From: VHCN01 sp964589935
Lineage (GTDB): Bacteria; Verrucomicrobiota; Verrucomicrobiia; Limisphaerales; VHCN01
Length of the DNA stretch: 64,000 nt
NCBI GenBank assembly: GCA_964589935.1
Contig: CAZPVD010000016.1
Location: 9,645 to 73,644, forward strand
Direction: 5' to 3'
Within the stretch, counting starts at the first letter, position 1; every line of letters starts with the position of its first letter. Positions 8,315 to 16,145 of this stretch are shown one piece after another. The notes beneath the pieces were generated by a model. That model was not told the origin of the DNA. It made no database searches and saw only the letters and a list, made by a program, of their open reading frames with translations. The translations under genes were made by a program, and so were the position numbers.

Positions 8315-9946
8315 ATGAAACGCGCGCCACGCCCGATCCGCCTTTTGCTCCCGTTGCTGCTGACGCTGGCGTATTGCAGCGCGGCTTCACTTCGCGCCGC
8401 GGAGGGTTTTCAGACCCGCGCCATCGAGGGCTGGACGGTGCAGGTGAGCGAGAAACTGCTCGCCGACCAGAAGGACGCGACGGAGAAGGCGCTCGCCCTC
8501 GCGCAGAAGCAGCTCGCGGACATCGCGCGCGTCGTGCCATCGAACGCCGTGGCGCGGCTGCGCGAGGTGACGCTGTGGTTTTCGCCCGAATATCCCGGTG
8601 TGAAGCCGAAGGCCGAGTATCATCCCGGCGCGGGCTGGCTTCTCGAGCACGGGCGCGACCCGGTCATGGTCAAGGGCGTCGAGTTCACGAACGTCCGCAT
8701 CTTCGAGGCCGAGGCGAACCGCATGCCGGTCTTCATCCTGCACGAGCTGGCCCATTCGTATCACGACCGTGTGTTCGGCTTTGACAACGCGGAGATCAAG
8801 GCCGCCTACGAGCGCGCGAAGGCCAGCGGCAAATACGACAAGGTCGAGCGCTGGCACGGCAACGGCAAGCCGAACACCTTCGAGCGCGCCTACGCCATGA
8901 CCAGCCCGCAGGAGTATTTCGCGGAATGCAGCGAGGCGTTCTTCGGCCGCAACGATTTCTTTCCGTTCACCAAGGCCGAACTGGAGAAACACGACCCGGA
9001 GATGTTCGCGCTGCTGGAGAAGCTGTGGGGCGTGCCGGCGAAGCGGTCTGGCAAAGGCCCGGTGAAGGTGTTCGTCCTCGTCGGCCAGTCGAACATGGAG
9101 GGCCAGGCTGTCGTGGACTTGGACGGGAAGAATTACAACGAGGGCAAGGGCACTCTCGCGGCGTTGATGCGCGACCCGGCAAAGGCCGCGCAGTTCAAGC
9201 ATCTCCGCGCCGCGGATGGGAAGTGGACTGTGCGGGACGACGTGTGGGTGCGGTATCAGCGCGAGAATCGTCCGTTGCTGGCCGGGGCGCTGGGCGTGGG
9301 CTTTTCGGTTTACGGCGACGCGCATCACTTCGGGCCCGAGCTGCAGTTCGGCCACGTCGTCGGCGACCACTTCGAGAATCAGGTCCTGCTCATCAAAACG
9401 GCGTGGGGCGGAAAAAGTTTGTTCAAGGATTTCCGCCCGCCCAGTTCCGGCGGCGAAGTCGGGCCTTATTACACGAAAATGCTCGCGGAGATTCGCGAGG
9501 CGCTCGCGAACTTGAAGACGGACTTTCCAAGCTACGATGGCGCGGGCTATGAACTCGCGGGCTTCGTCTGGTATCACGGCTGGAACGACGGCGTGAATCC
9601 CAAGACCGCCGTGCCCGAATACGAGCAGAACCTCGTAAACCTCATCAAGGACGTGCGCCGCGACTTGAACGCGCCGAAACTGCCCGTGGTCATCGGCGAA
9701 CTCACCGGCCCGTGGGTGAACGCGACGCCCGAGTGGGAGAAGCTTCGAGCCGCGCAGGCCGCTGCGGCGAAGCGGCCGGAACTTGGCTGCAACGTCGTCT
9801 TCATCCCCACGCGTGACTTCGTGCGCAAGCCCGAGGACTCGCCGAATCCCACTCACGGCCATCACGAGTTCGGCAACGCGGAGACATATTTTCTCGTCGG
9901 CGATGCACTCGGCCGCGCGATGGTGAAATTGCTCAACGCGCCGTGA
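8315..9946 (+). CDS. Secreted HExxH metallopeptidase-like domain fused to a SASA (sialate O-acetylesterase-like) domain
   Basis: The 543-residue protein begins with a signal peptide (about residues 1-30). Residues 31-240 carry a zinc-peptidase motif HELAH (143-147) with a probable third ligand in PQEYFAECSEAFFG (Glu200 or Glu204). From about residue 248 a SASA/DUF303 esterase domain follows: VLVGQSNMEG with Ser259 as nucleophile, a WYHGWNDG block III, and a C-terminal His region (THGHHEFGNAE). The two enzyme types in one chain suggest combined attack on a glycoprotein or acetylated glycan, which is inference. It follows the sialidase-like gene by 3 nt and overlaps the next start (GTGA). Confidence 0.8.
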   Translation: MKRAPRPIRLLLPLLLTLAYCSAASLRAAEGFQTRAIEGWTVQVSEKLLADQKDATEKALALAQKQLADIARVVPSNAVARLREVTLWFSPEYPGVKPKAEYHPGAGWLLEHGRDPVMVKGVEFTNVRIFEAEANRMPVFILHELAHSYHDRVFGFDNAEIKAAYERAKASGKYDKVERWHGNGKPNTFERAYAMTSPQEYFAECSEAFFGRNDFFPFTKAELEKHDPEMFALLEKLWGVPAKRSGKGPVKVFVLVGQSNMEGQAVVDLDGKNYNEGKGTLAALMRDPAKAAQFKHLRAADGKWTVRDDVWVRYQRENRPLLAGALGVGFSVYGDAHHFGPELQFGHVVGDHFENQVLLIKTAWGGKSLFKDFRPPSSGGEVGPYYTKMLAEIREALANLKTDFPSYDGAGYELAGFVWYHGWNDGVNPKTAVPEYEQNLVNLIKDVRRDLNAPKLPVVIGELTGPWVNATPEWEKLRAAQAAAAKRPELGCNVVFIPTRDFVRKPEDSPNPTHGHHEFGNAETYFLVGDALGRAMVKLLNAP

Positions 9947-12183
9947 ATGTCCGCGTCCCAATTGCGACGGTCGCCTGCCTTGCCGCCATGATGTGCGCGG
10001 CGGCTGAAGGTTCTTTCGTCGGAGGATTGGCGCGGCACCCTCATCCATCGCCGAAGCTCGCCGGGACCGTGCTCGTGAGCGAACTGGGCTGCGCGGCGTG
10101 CCACGCCTCCGGAAACGCCGCCTTTGCGCCGAAGGCCGCGCCGGACCTCTCCGCGGTCGGTTCGCGAGTGCAGGGCGCGCACCTGCGCCGTTTCATCGAG
10201 AGCCCCGCCGCCACCAAGCCCGGCACGACGATGCCCGATGTGCTCGGCCATCTGCCTCGCACCGCGCGCGCGGCCACGGCGAACGCACTCGCCCACTACC
10301 TGGCCTCGTTGGGCGGTGCGCCGCCCGCCTTCACACGTCCGGCGCTCGATGCCGTCGAGCGCGGCAAGAAGTTGTATCACACTGTTGGCTGCGTCGCGTG
10401 CCATTCGGCGGAAGCGCCGCTGGCGGATTCCGTGCCGCTCGGCCCGGTGGCGGAGAAGTATTCACTCGCGAGCCTCACCGCGTTCTTAGAGGACCCGCTC
10501 GCCGTCCGCCCCGCCGGCCGGATGCCCGACGCGAAGCTCGACCACTTTGAGGCGCAGGACATCGCAAGCTACCTGCTGCGCGAACAGTCCGCGCCGGCAG
10601 ATTCCTTCTCGCCCGACTCGCAACTCGTGGAACGCGGCAAAGTTCTTTTCGCACAGCATCGCTGCAACGCCTGCCACGAGATCGCCGGGCAGCGCGCGCA
10701 ACCGCAGCTCGCGGCTTTGGACAAGCTGCACCCGGAGCGCGGTTGTTTGTCCGAGGAGCCGGGCGCGTGGCCGCGCTATCCGCTGTCGGATACACAACGC
10801 TCCGCCATCCGCACCGCGCTCGCGGAGGGAAACCAACCGCCGAGTGTGAGCGAGAACATCGAACTCACGCTCACCCGCCTGAATTGCCTTGCGTGCCATC
10901 AGCGCGACGGCATCGGTGGCGTGCCTGCGGATCGAAATGTGTTCTTCACCGGCGTGGATGAAAACCTCGGCGAGCAGGGCCGCCTGCCGCCGCCGCTCAC
11001 GGGCGTGGGCGCGAAGCTCAAACGCGAGTGGCTGCGCGACGTGGTGGTCAGCGGCGCTTCCGTGCGGCCGTATCTGCGCACGCGCATGCCGAAGTTCGGC
11101 GAGGCGAATGCGGCGTCGCTCGTGGACTTGTTCAAGCAGCACGACCGGCTGCCCGCGGCCGAGTTCGAGCGCGTGCGCGAGGCCGACAAGCCGAAGCAAC
11201 TCGGGCGCGAACTGGCCGGGAGCAAGTATTTCAACTGCATCGCCTGCCACACGTTTCGCGAGAAGAGCGCGGCGCCGATCCGCGCGCTCGACCTCACCAC
11301 GATGACCGAGCGGTTGGAGGAAAACTGGTTTCATCATTACCTCGCGAACCCGCAGAAGTTTTCGCCGCTCACCATCATGCCGAGTTTCTGGCCGGACGGA
11401 AAATCGCCGTTGACCGAAGTGCTCGGCGGCGATCCCGGCAAGCAGCGCGACGCGTTGTGGCGCTACTTGTCCGAAGGACCGGAGGCCGGCGAGCCGCGCG
11501 GACTCGTGCTCGAACCGCTGATCATCGCCGTGAAGGACGAGGCGGTGATGTTGCGTCGCAGTTATCCCGGCATCGGCAAGCGCGGCATCGGCGTCGGCTA
11601 TCCGTCGGGCCTCAACCTCTCGTTCGACGCGGGACAGATGCGGCTCGCGTCCATCTGGAGCGGCGGATTCATCGAGGCGTCCGCCGTGTGGCGCGGCCAG
11701 GGCGCGGGCAACGTGCACGTGCTCGGCAAGGACACGGTGAACTTCCCCGCCGGCGTGGCGTTCGCGGTGCTGGAATCCGCCGCGACCGAGTGGCCGACGA
11801 ATCTGGCGAAGCAGGCGGAGGGATTCCAGTTCAACGGTTACACGCTCGACGCGAAACAGCGGCCGACGTTTCGCTACTCGTTCAGCGGGCTCACGGTCGA
11901 GGATTGCTTTCTCGATCTCAAAGACGCTGCGGGCAAACCGCACTTCGAGCGCACGCTGAAATTTTCCGGCAGCAAGCCACCGGCGGGCTTGCACCTGCGC
12001 CTCGCGGTGGATCAACAGATCGAGCAACGCGGCGAGCGCGACTACATCGTCGGCGGGACGCTGCGGCTGCGGTTGCCGGCGGCGGGCATCGTTCGCGGCG
12101 TAGGCGGCGGGCGCGAGTTGCTGCTGCCCGTGGCGACCACCGGGCCCATCACGATCGAGTATCACCTCACCGGCAAACCATGA
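9943..12183 (+). CDS. Secreted multihaem cytochrome c (five CxxCH motifs) with PVC-type C-terminal domain
   Basis: This 746-residue protein starts with GTG overlapping the previous stop by 4 nt; the first 22 residues form a signal peptide. Five haem-attachment motifs are visible: CAACH at 50-54, then CVACH, CNACH, CLACH and CIACH spread to about residue 430. The last 240 residues have no haem motif and look beta-rich. Such proteins act as periplasmic electron carriers or oxidoreductase subunits in Verrucomicrobia and Planctomycetes. The next gene, a beta-propeller dehydrogenase-like protein, overlaps it by 4 nt (ATGA), so the two probably form an electron-transfer pair. The substrate cannot be read from sequence. 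Confidence 0.8.
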   Translation: MNVRVPIATVACLAAMMCAAAEGSFVGGLARHPHPSPKLAGTVLVSELGCAACHASGNAAFAPKAAPDLSAVGSRVQGAHLRRFIESPAATKPGTTMPDVLGHLPRTARAATANALAHYLASLGGAPPAFTRPALDAVERGKKLYHTVGCVACHSAEAPLADSVPLGPVAEKYSLASLTAFLEDPLAVRPAGRMPDAKLDHFEAQDIASYLLREQSAPADSFSPDSQLVERGKVLFAQHRCNACHEIAGQRAQPQLAALDKLHPERGCLSEEPGAWPRYPLSDTQRSAIRTALAEGNQPPSVSENIELTLTRLNCLACHQRDGIGGVPADRNVFFTGVDENLGEQGRLPPPLTGVGAKLKREWLRDVVVSGASVRPYLRTRMPKFGEANAASLVDLFKQHDRLPAAEFERVREADKPKQLGRELAGSKYFNCIACHTFREKSAAPIRALDLTTMTERLEENWFHHYLANPQKFSPLTIMPSFWPDGKSPLTEVLGGDPGKQRDALWRYLSEGPEAGEPRGLVLEPLIIAVKDEAVMLRRSYPGIGKRGIGVGYPSGLNLSFDAGQMRLASIWSGGFIEASAVWRGQGAGNVHVLGKDTVNFPAGVAFAVLESAATEWPTNLAKQAEGFQFNGYTLDAKQRPTFRYSFSGLTVEDCFLDLKDAAGKPHFERTLKFSGSKPPAGLHLRLAVDQQIEQRGERDYIVGGTLRLRLPAAGIVRGVGGGRELLLPVATTGPITIEYHLTGKP

Positions 12184-13655
12184 ACTTTCGCCTCTTGATT
12201 TTTCTGGGCTTGAGCCTCGTCACCGCGGCAGCGGAAGACCTGGGCGACACATGGGGAACGGCGGAGCGCGAGGCCGCCTACTACCGCATCGTCAACGTGC
12301 CGATTCCCGAGGGCGTTTACGTCGAGGCCGGGAGCTTTGTCACGCTGCCCGATGGCCGGCTCGCGATCGGCACGCGGCGCGGCGAGATTCTGCTGGTAAG
12401 CGGCGCGTTCGATGAGCATCCGCGACCGACGTTTCAAACCTTCGCCAGCGGACTCGATGAAGTGCTCGGCCTGGCGTATCGCGATGGCGCCTTTTACGCG
12501 ACGCAACAAACCGAGGTCACGCGAATCACCGACGCGAACGGCGACGGGCGCGCCGACCGCTTCGAAACGTTGAGCGACAAGTGGGGCTTCAACAATTACC
12601 ACGAGTTCGCCATGGGCTCGAAGTTCGACCCGGAGGGAAATCTCTGGGTCGCGCTGTGCCTGTCCGAGTCCTACACCTCGAAGGAAAAGTTCCGCGGCTG
12701 GGCGCTGAAGATCACGCCGGACGGCAAGACCATCCCGATGTGCAGCGGCATCCGCAGCCCGCTCGGGGTCGGCACGAACGAGCACGGCGTGATGTTCTAC
12801 GCCGAGAGCCAAGGGCCGTGGAACGGCTCGTGTTCGCTCAAGCATCTCAAGCCCGGCGGTTTCATGGGCCATCCCGCCAGCTTCAACTGGTATCCGCTCG
12901 CGCCGAACATGGGGCCCGCGCCGGTCGAGCCAAACACTCGCTCGCGCTTGGAAACCGAGCGCAAACGCGTGAAGGAACTCGTGCCCTACGCCGTGGTTTT
13001 TCCCTACAAAAAAATGGGCCGTTCAATTTCCGCCTTCGAGGTGAACGAGTCGCGCGGAAAGTTTGGGCCGTTCGACGGGCAACTTTTTCTCGGCGATTAC
13101 ACGTTGAGCATCGTGATGCGCGCGACGACCGAGCTGGTAAACGGCGTGTGGCAGGGCGCGTGTTATCCGTTCCGCGAGGGGCTGGCGACGGGAATTCTCT
13201 CCGTGCACTTCACGCCGCGCGGGCAGCTCATCGCCGGCGGCACGAACCGCGGCTGGCCCGTGCGCGGCATGAAGGACAACGTGCTGCAACGACTCGACTG
13301 GACCGGCCGTGTGCCGTTCGAGATTCAGGAAATCAACGCGCGTCCGGACGGCTTTCTCCTGCGCTTCACGCGACCCGTGGATCGGATGCTGGCCGCGCGA
13401 CCGGAGACTTTCGAGATCGAGACTTACACGCACATTTACCAGCAGGCCTACGGCAGTCCCGAGGTGGACCAGACGCACCCGGCCGTAACCGCCGCCGAAG
13501 TCGCGCCGGATGGGTTAAGCGTCCGTCTGCGCATCAACGGTCTCGCGCAGGGGCACGTCCATGAGTTCCACGTGCCCGCGCTGAAGTCGCGCGACGGCGA
13601 ATTCCTGCTGCACAATCGCGCTTACTACACGTTGAACGAAATCCCGAAGAACTGA
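12180..13655 (+). CDS. Secreted beta-propeller dehydrogenase-like protein (PQQ/glucose-sorbosone dehydrogenase type)
   Basis: The 491-residue protein has a signal peptide ending near residue 18. Its repeated beta-propeller blades resemble soluble glucose/sorbosone dehydrogenases and the PVC membrane-bound dehydrogenase family. A calcium-binding-like loop DANGDGRADRFE lies near residues 118-129. Motifs such as IRSPLGVGTNEHG and HFTPRGQLIAGGTNRGWP fit the family. I placed the start at the ATG at 12180, which overlaps the cytochrome stop and begins the signal peptide; the same frame is open far upstream but runs through the cytochrome gene. It probably passes electrons to the five-haem cytochrome. 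Substrate unknown. Confidence 0.75.
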   Translation: MNFRLLIFLGLSLVTAAAEDLGDTWGTAEREAAYYRIVNVPIPEGVYVEAGSFVTLPDGRLAIGTRRGEILLVSGAFDEHPRPTFQTFASGLDEVLGLAYRDGAFYATQQTEVTRITDANGDGRADRFETLSDKWGFNNYHEFAMGSKFDPEGNLWVALCLSESYTSKEKFRGWALKITPDGKTIPMCSGIRSPLGVGTNEHGVMFYAESQGPWNGSCSLKHLKPGGFMGHPASFNWYPLAPNMGPAPVEPNTRSRLETERKRVKELVPYAVVFPYKKMGRSISAFEVNESRGKFGPFDGQLFLGDYTLSIVMRATTELVNGVWQGACYPFREGLATGILSVHFTPRGQLIAGGTNRGWPVRGMKDNVLQRLDWTGRVPFEIQEINARPDGFLLRFTRPVDRMLAARPETFEIETYTHIYQQAYGSPEVDQTHPAVTAAEVAPDGLSVRLRINGLAQGHVHEFHVPALKSRDGEFLLHNRAYYTLNEIPKN

Positions 13656-13679
13656 CCGCGCCACGCCCAGCCGCCTTTC

Positions 13680-14783
13680 ATGAAAATCAAACGCATCCTC
13701 GCCTATCGCGTCGAACTCCCGCTGCACGAGACCACCTACAAGTGGAGCGGCGGCAAATCCGTCACCGTGTTCGACAGCACCATCGTGCGCGTCGAGACGG
13801 ACACCGGACTCGTCGGCCACGGCGAGGTGTGTCCGCTCGGGCCGTTCTATCTGCCGGCGTATGCGGACGGCGTGCGCGCGGGGTTGCGCGAACTCGGGCC
13901 GCATTTGCTCGATGAAGATCCGCGCCAGCTCGCGAAGCTCAACCGCAAAATGGACGCCGCGCTCAAGGGCCATCCCTACGTGAAGAGCGCCATCGACATC
14001 GCTTGCTGGGACATCCTCGGCCAGTCGTGCGCGATGCCCGTGTGCGAACTTCTCGGCGGCCGTTACGGCGAGGACGTGCATCTCTACCGCGCCATCTCGC
14101 AGGAGTCGCCGGAGCAAATGGCCGCGAAAGTCGCGGGCTATCGCGCGGAAGGTTATCGACGATTCCAACTCAAGGTCGGCGGTGATCCCGACACGGACAT
14201 CGCGCGCATCTTCGCTGTCGCCGCGAAGCTCCAAACCGGCGACCGCCTCGTGGCCGACGCGAACACCGGCTGGGTCCAACACGAAGCCGTGCGCGTCGCG
14301 AAGGCCGTGCGCGATGTGGATGTTTACATTGAGCAGCCGTGCCTCACCTACGAGGAGTGCCTTGCCGTGCGCCGGCAGATTCCGCATCCGTTCGTGCTCG
14401 ATGAAAACATTGACGACCTTGGCATCCTGATTCGCGCCAAGGCCGACCTTGCGATGGACGTGGTGAACCTCAAGATCAGCAAGCTCGGCGGCCTCACGAA
14501 AATCCGTCAGGCGCGCGATCTCTGCGTGAGCATGGGCATCGCGATGACGCTGGAGGACTCGTGGGGCGGCGACATCGCGACCGCCGCCATCGCGCACCTC
14601 GCTCAAAGCACGCCCACGGAATTCTTGTTTACGACGACCGACTTTAACAGCTACGTCACCGTGAGCACCGCCGACGGCGCGCCGAAGCGTGTGAACGGCC
14701 GCATGGCCGCAAGCACAAAGCCCGGCCTCGGCATCACGCCAAGGATGACTGTGCTGGGCGAGCCGGTGCTTGTTTGCGGGTGA
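13680..14783 (+). CDS. Enolase-superfamily (mandelate racemase/muconate lactonizing) enzyme, hydroxyproline-betaine epimerase or 3-hydroxyproline dehydratase type
   Basis: At 367 residues this is a standard MR/MLE enzyme. Catalytic features are visible: FQLKVGG near residue 163, the metal ligands in VADANTGW, YIEQPC and VLDENID, and the second lysine in NLKISKLGG. Overall it resembles, from memory, 4-hydroxyproline betaine 2-epimerase (HpbD) and cis-3-hydroxyproline dehydratase. The surrounding hydroxyproline genes support this. It would let the operon accept betaine or 3-hydroxy forms as well as 4-hydroxyproline. The exact substrate cannot be fixed without alignment. It starts 24 nt after the dehydrogenase. 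Confidence 0.8.
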   Translation: MKIKRILAYRVELPLHETTYKWSGGKSVTVFDSTIVRVETDTGLVGHGEVCPLGPFYLPAYADGVRAGLRELGPHLLDEDPRQLAKLNRKMDAALKGHPYVKSAIDIACWDILGQSCAMPVCELLGGRYGEDVHLYRAISQESPEQMAAKVAGYRAEGYRRFQLKVGGDPDTDIARIFAVAAKLQTGDRLVADANTGWVQHEAVRVAKAVRDVDVYIEQPCLTYEECLAVRRQIPHPFVLDENIDDLGILIRAKADLAMDVVNLKISKLGGLTKIRQARDLCVSMGIAMTLEDSWGGDIATAAIAHLAQSTPTEFLFTTTDFNSYVTVSTADGAPKRVNGRMAASTKPGLGITPRMTVLGEPVLVCG

Positions 14784-14828
14784 GCGGATGGACCGGTGGC
14801 GCCCGGCATTCCGGCTCTTGCTGAATCC

Positions 14829-16085
14829 ATGGCATCAAAGCGCATCCTTATCATCGGCGGCGGCGGCATCGGGTTGTGCACGGCGTATTACTGCGCACAG
14901 CGCGGACACCGCGTCACCGTGCTCGACCGCGAAAGCGCGAATCACGAAGGCTGTTCGTATGGCAACGCCGGCATGATTGTGCCGAGCCACTTCGTGCCGC
15001 TCGCCGCACCCGGCATGGTCGCGCTCGGATTGAAGTGGATGTGGAATCCAGAGTCGCCGTTCTACATCAAGCCACGATTAGATTGGGATTTGCTGGACTG
15101 GGGCTGGAAGTTTTTCCGCGCGGCAAATGCCGCGCATGTGCAGCGCAGCGCGCCGCTGCTTCGCGACCTGAACTTCGCCAGCCGCGCATGTTTTGAGGAA
15201 CTTGCCGATCAAACAGGGAATGAATTCGGCCTCGTGAAGCGTGGCCTGCTCATGCTCTGCAAGACGCAGCACGCGCTCGACGACGAGGCGAAGTTCGCCG
15301 CCCGCGCCAACGCGCTCGGTGTGCCAGCACAGGTGCTCGATGCGAAACAAACCGCCGCGCTCGATCCGAATGTGACGATAGACGTGGCCGGCGCGGTTTA
15401 TTTCCAGAAGGACTGTCATCTTTCGCCAAACCGTTTCATGGCCGCGCTCAAGGCGCAGTGTGAGAAGCTTGGCGTCGAGTTCAAATGGAACACGGAAGTG
15501 CTCGGCTTCACGCACCACACATCACGCATCACGATCGCCCGCACAACCGCAGGTGAAGTCGAGGCAGATGAATTCGTCATCGCCGGCGGCTCGTGGTCGC
15601 CGCTGCTTGCGCGTGAACTCGGTTTGAAAATCCCGCTGCAAGCCGGCAAGGGCTACAGTCTCACGTTGCGCAAGCCGCGCCAGCTTCCGCAGCTCTGCTC
15701 CATCTTCACTGAGGCGCGGCTCGCGGTGACGCCGATGGGCTCGTCGCTGCGCTTCGGCGGCACGATGGAAATTGCCGGGTTGAACGAGAGCATCAATCCC
15801 GTCCGCGTGCGCGGCATCATCAAGTCAGTGCCGGAGTATTTTCCCGACTTCACGGCAGAGGATTTCGCCGGCGTGCAGCCGTGGTGCGGTCTGCGCCCGT
15901 GCTCGCCGGACGGACTGCCCTACGTCGGGCGCACGACGAAGTTCGCGAACCTCTCCCTCGCTACCGGCCACGCAATGATGGGCCTGAGCCTCGGCCCAAT
16001 CACCGGCCGGTTGATGGCCGAAGTGTTGTCGGGTGAGAAGCCTTCGATTGATTTAAGCCTGCTTTCGCCGGACCGCTACGCGTGA
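14829..16085 (+). CDS. FAD-dependent D-amino acid dehydrogenase (DadA-like), likely D-hydroxyproline dehydrogenase
   Basis: This 418-residue DAO-superfamily flavoprotein opens with a dinucleotide-binding motif (IIGGGGIGL, residues 7-15) ending at an acidic residue in VLDRE. The DadA-like C-terminus contains PWCGLRPCSPDGLPYVGR. In the hydroxyproline pathway this enzyme oxidises cis-4-hydroxy-D-proline to 1-pyrroline-4-hydroxy-2-carboxylate, the substrate of the DHDPS-family lyase at 4832. I chose the ATG at 14829 because the nucleotide-binding fold starts there. It is the last gene of the operon; a 60-nt gap separates it from lysS. A 2-oxoglutarate semialdehyde dehydrogenase, the final step, is not in this window. 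Confidence 0.85.
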   Translation: MASKRILIIGGGGIGLCTAYYCAQRGHRVTVLDRESANHEGCSYGNAGMIVPSHFVPLAAPGMVALGLKWMWNPESPFYIKPRLDWDLLDWGWKFFRAANAAHVQRSAPLLRDLNFASRACFEELADQTGNEFGLVKRGLLMLCKTQHALDDEAKFAARANALGVPAQVLDAKQTAALDPNVTIDVAGAVYFQKDCHLSPNRFMAALKAQCEKLGVEFKWNTEVLGFTHHTSRITIARTTAGEVEADEFVIAGGSWSPLLARELGLKIPLQAGKGYSLTLRKPRQLPQLCSIFTEARLAVTPMGSSLRFGGTMEIAGLNESINPVRVRGIIKSVPEYFPDFTAEDFAGVQPWCGLRPCSPDGLPYVGRTTKFANLSLATGHAMMGLSLGPITGRLMAEVLSGEKPSIDLSLLSPDRYA

Positions 16086-16145
16086 TCGGCGCATCAAAAT
16101 CTTCGACTTCCGCACGCGCAGCGTGTTTCATCTGCGGCTGCATTT

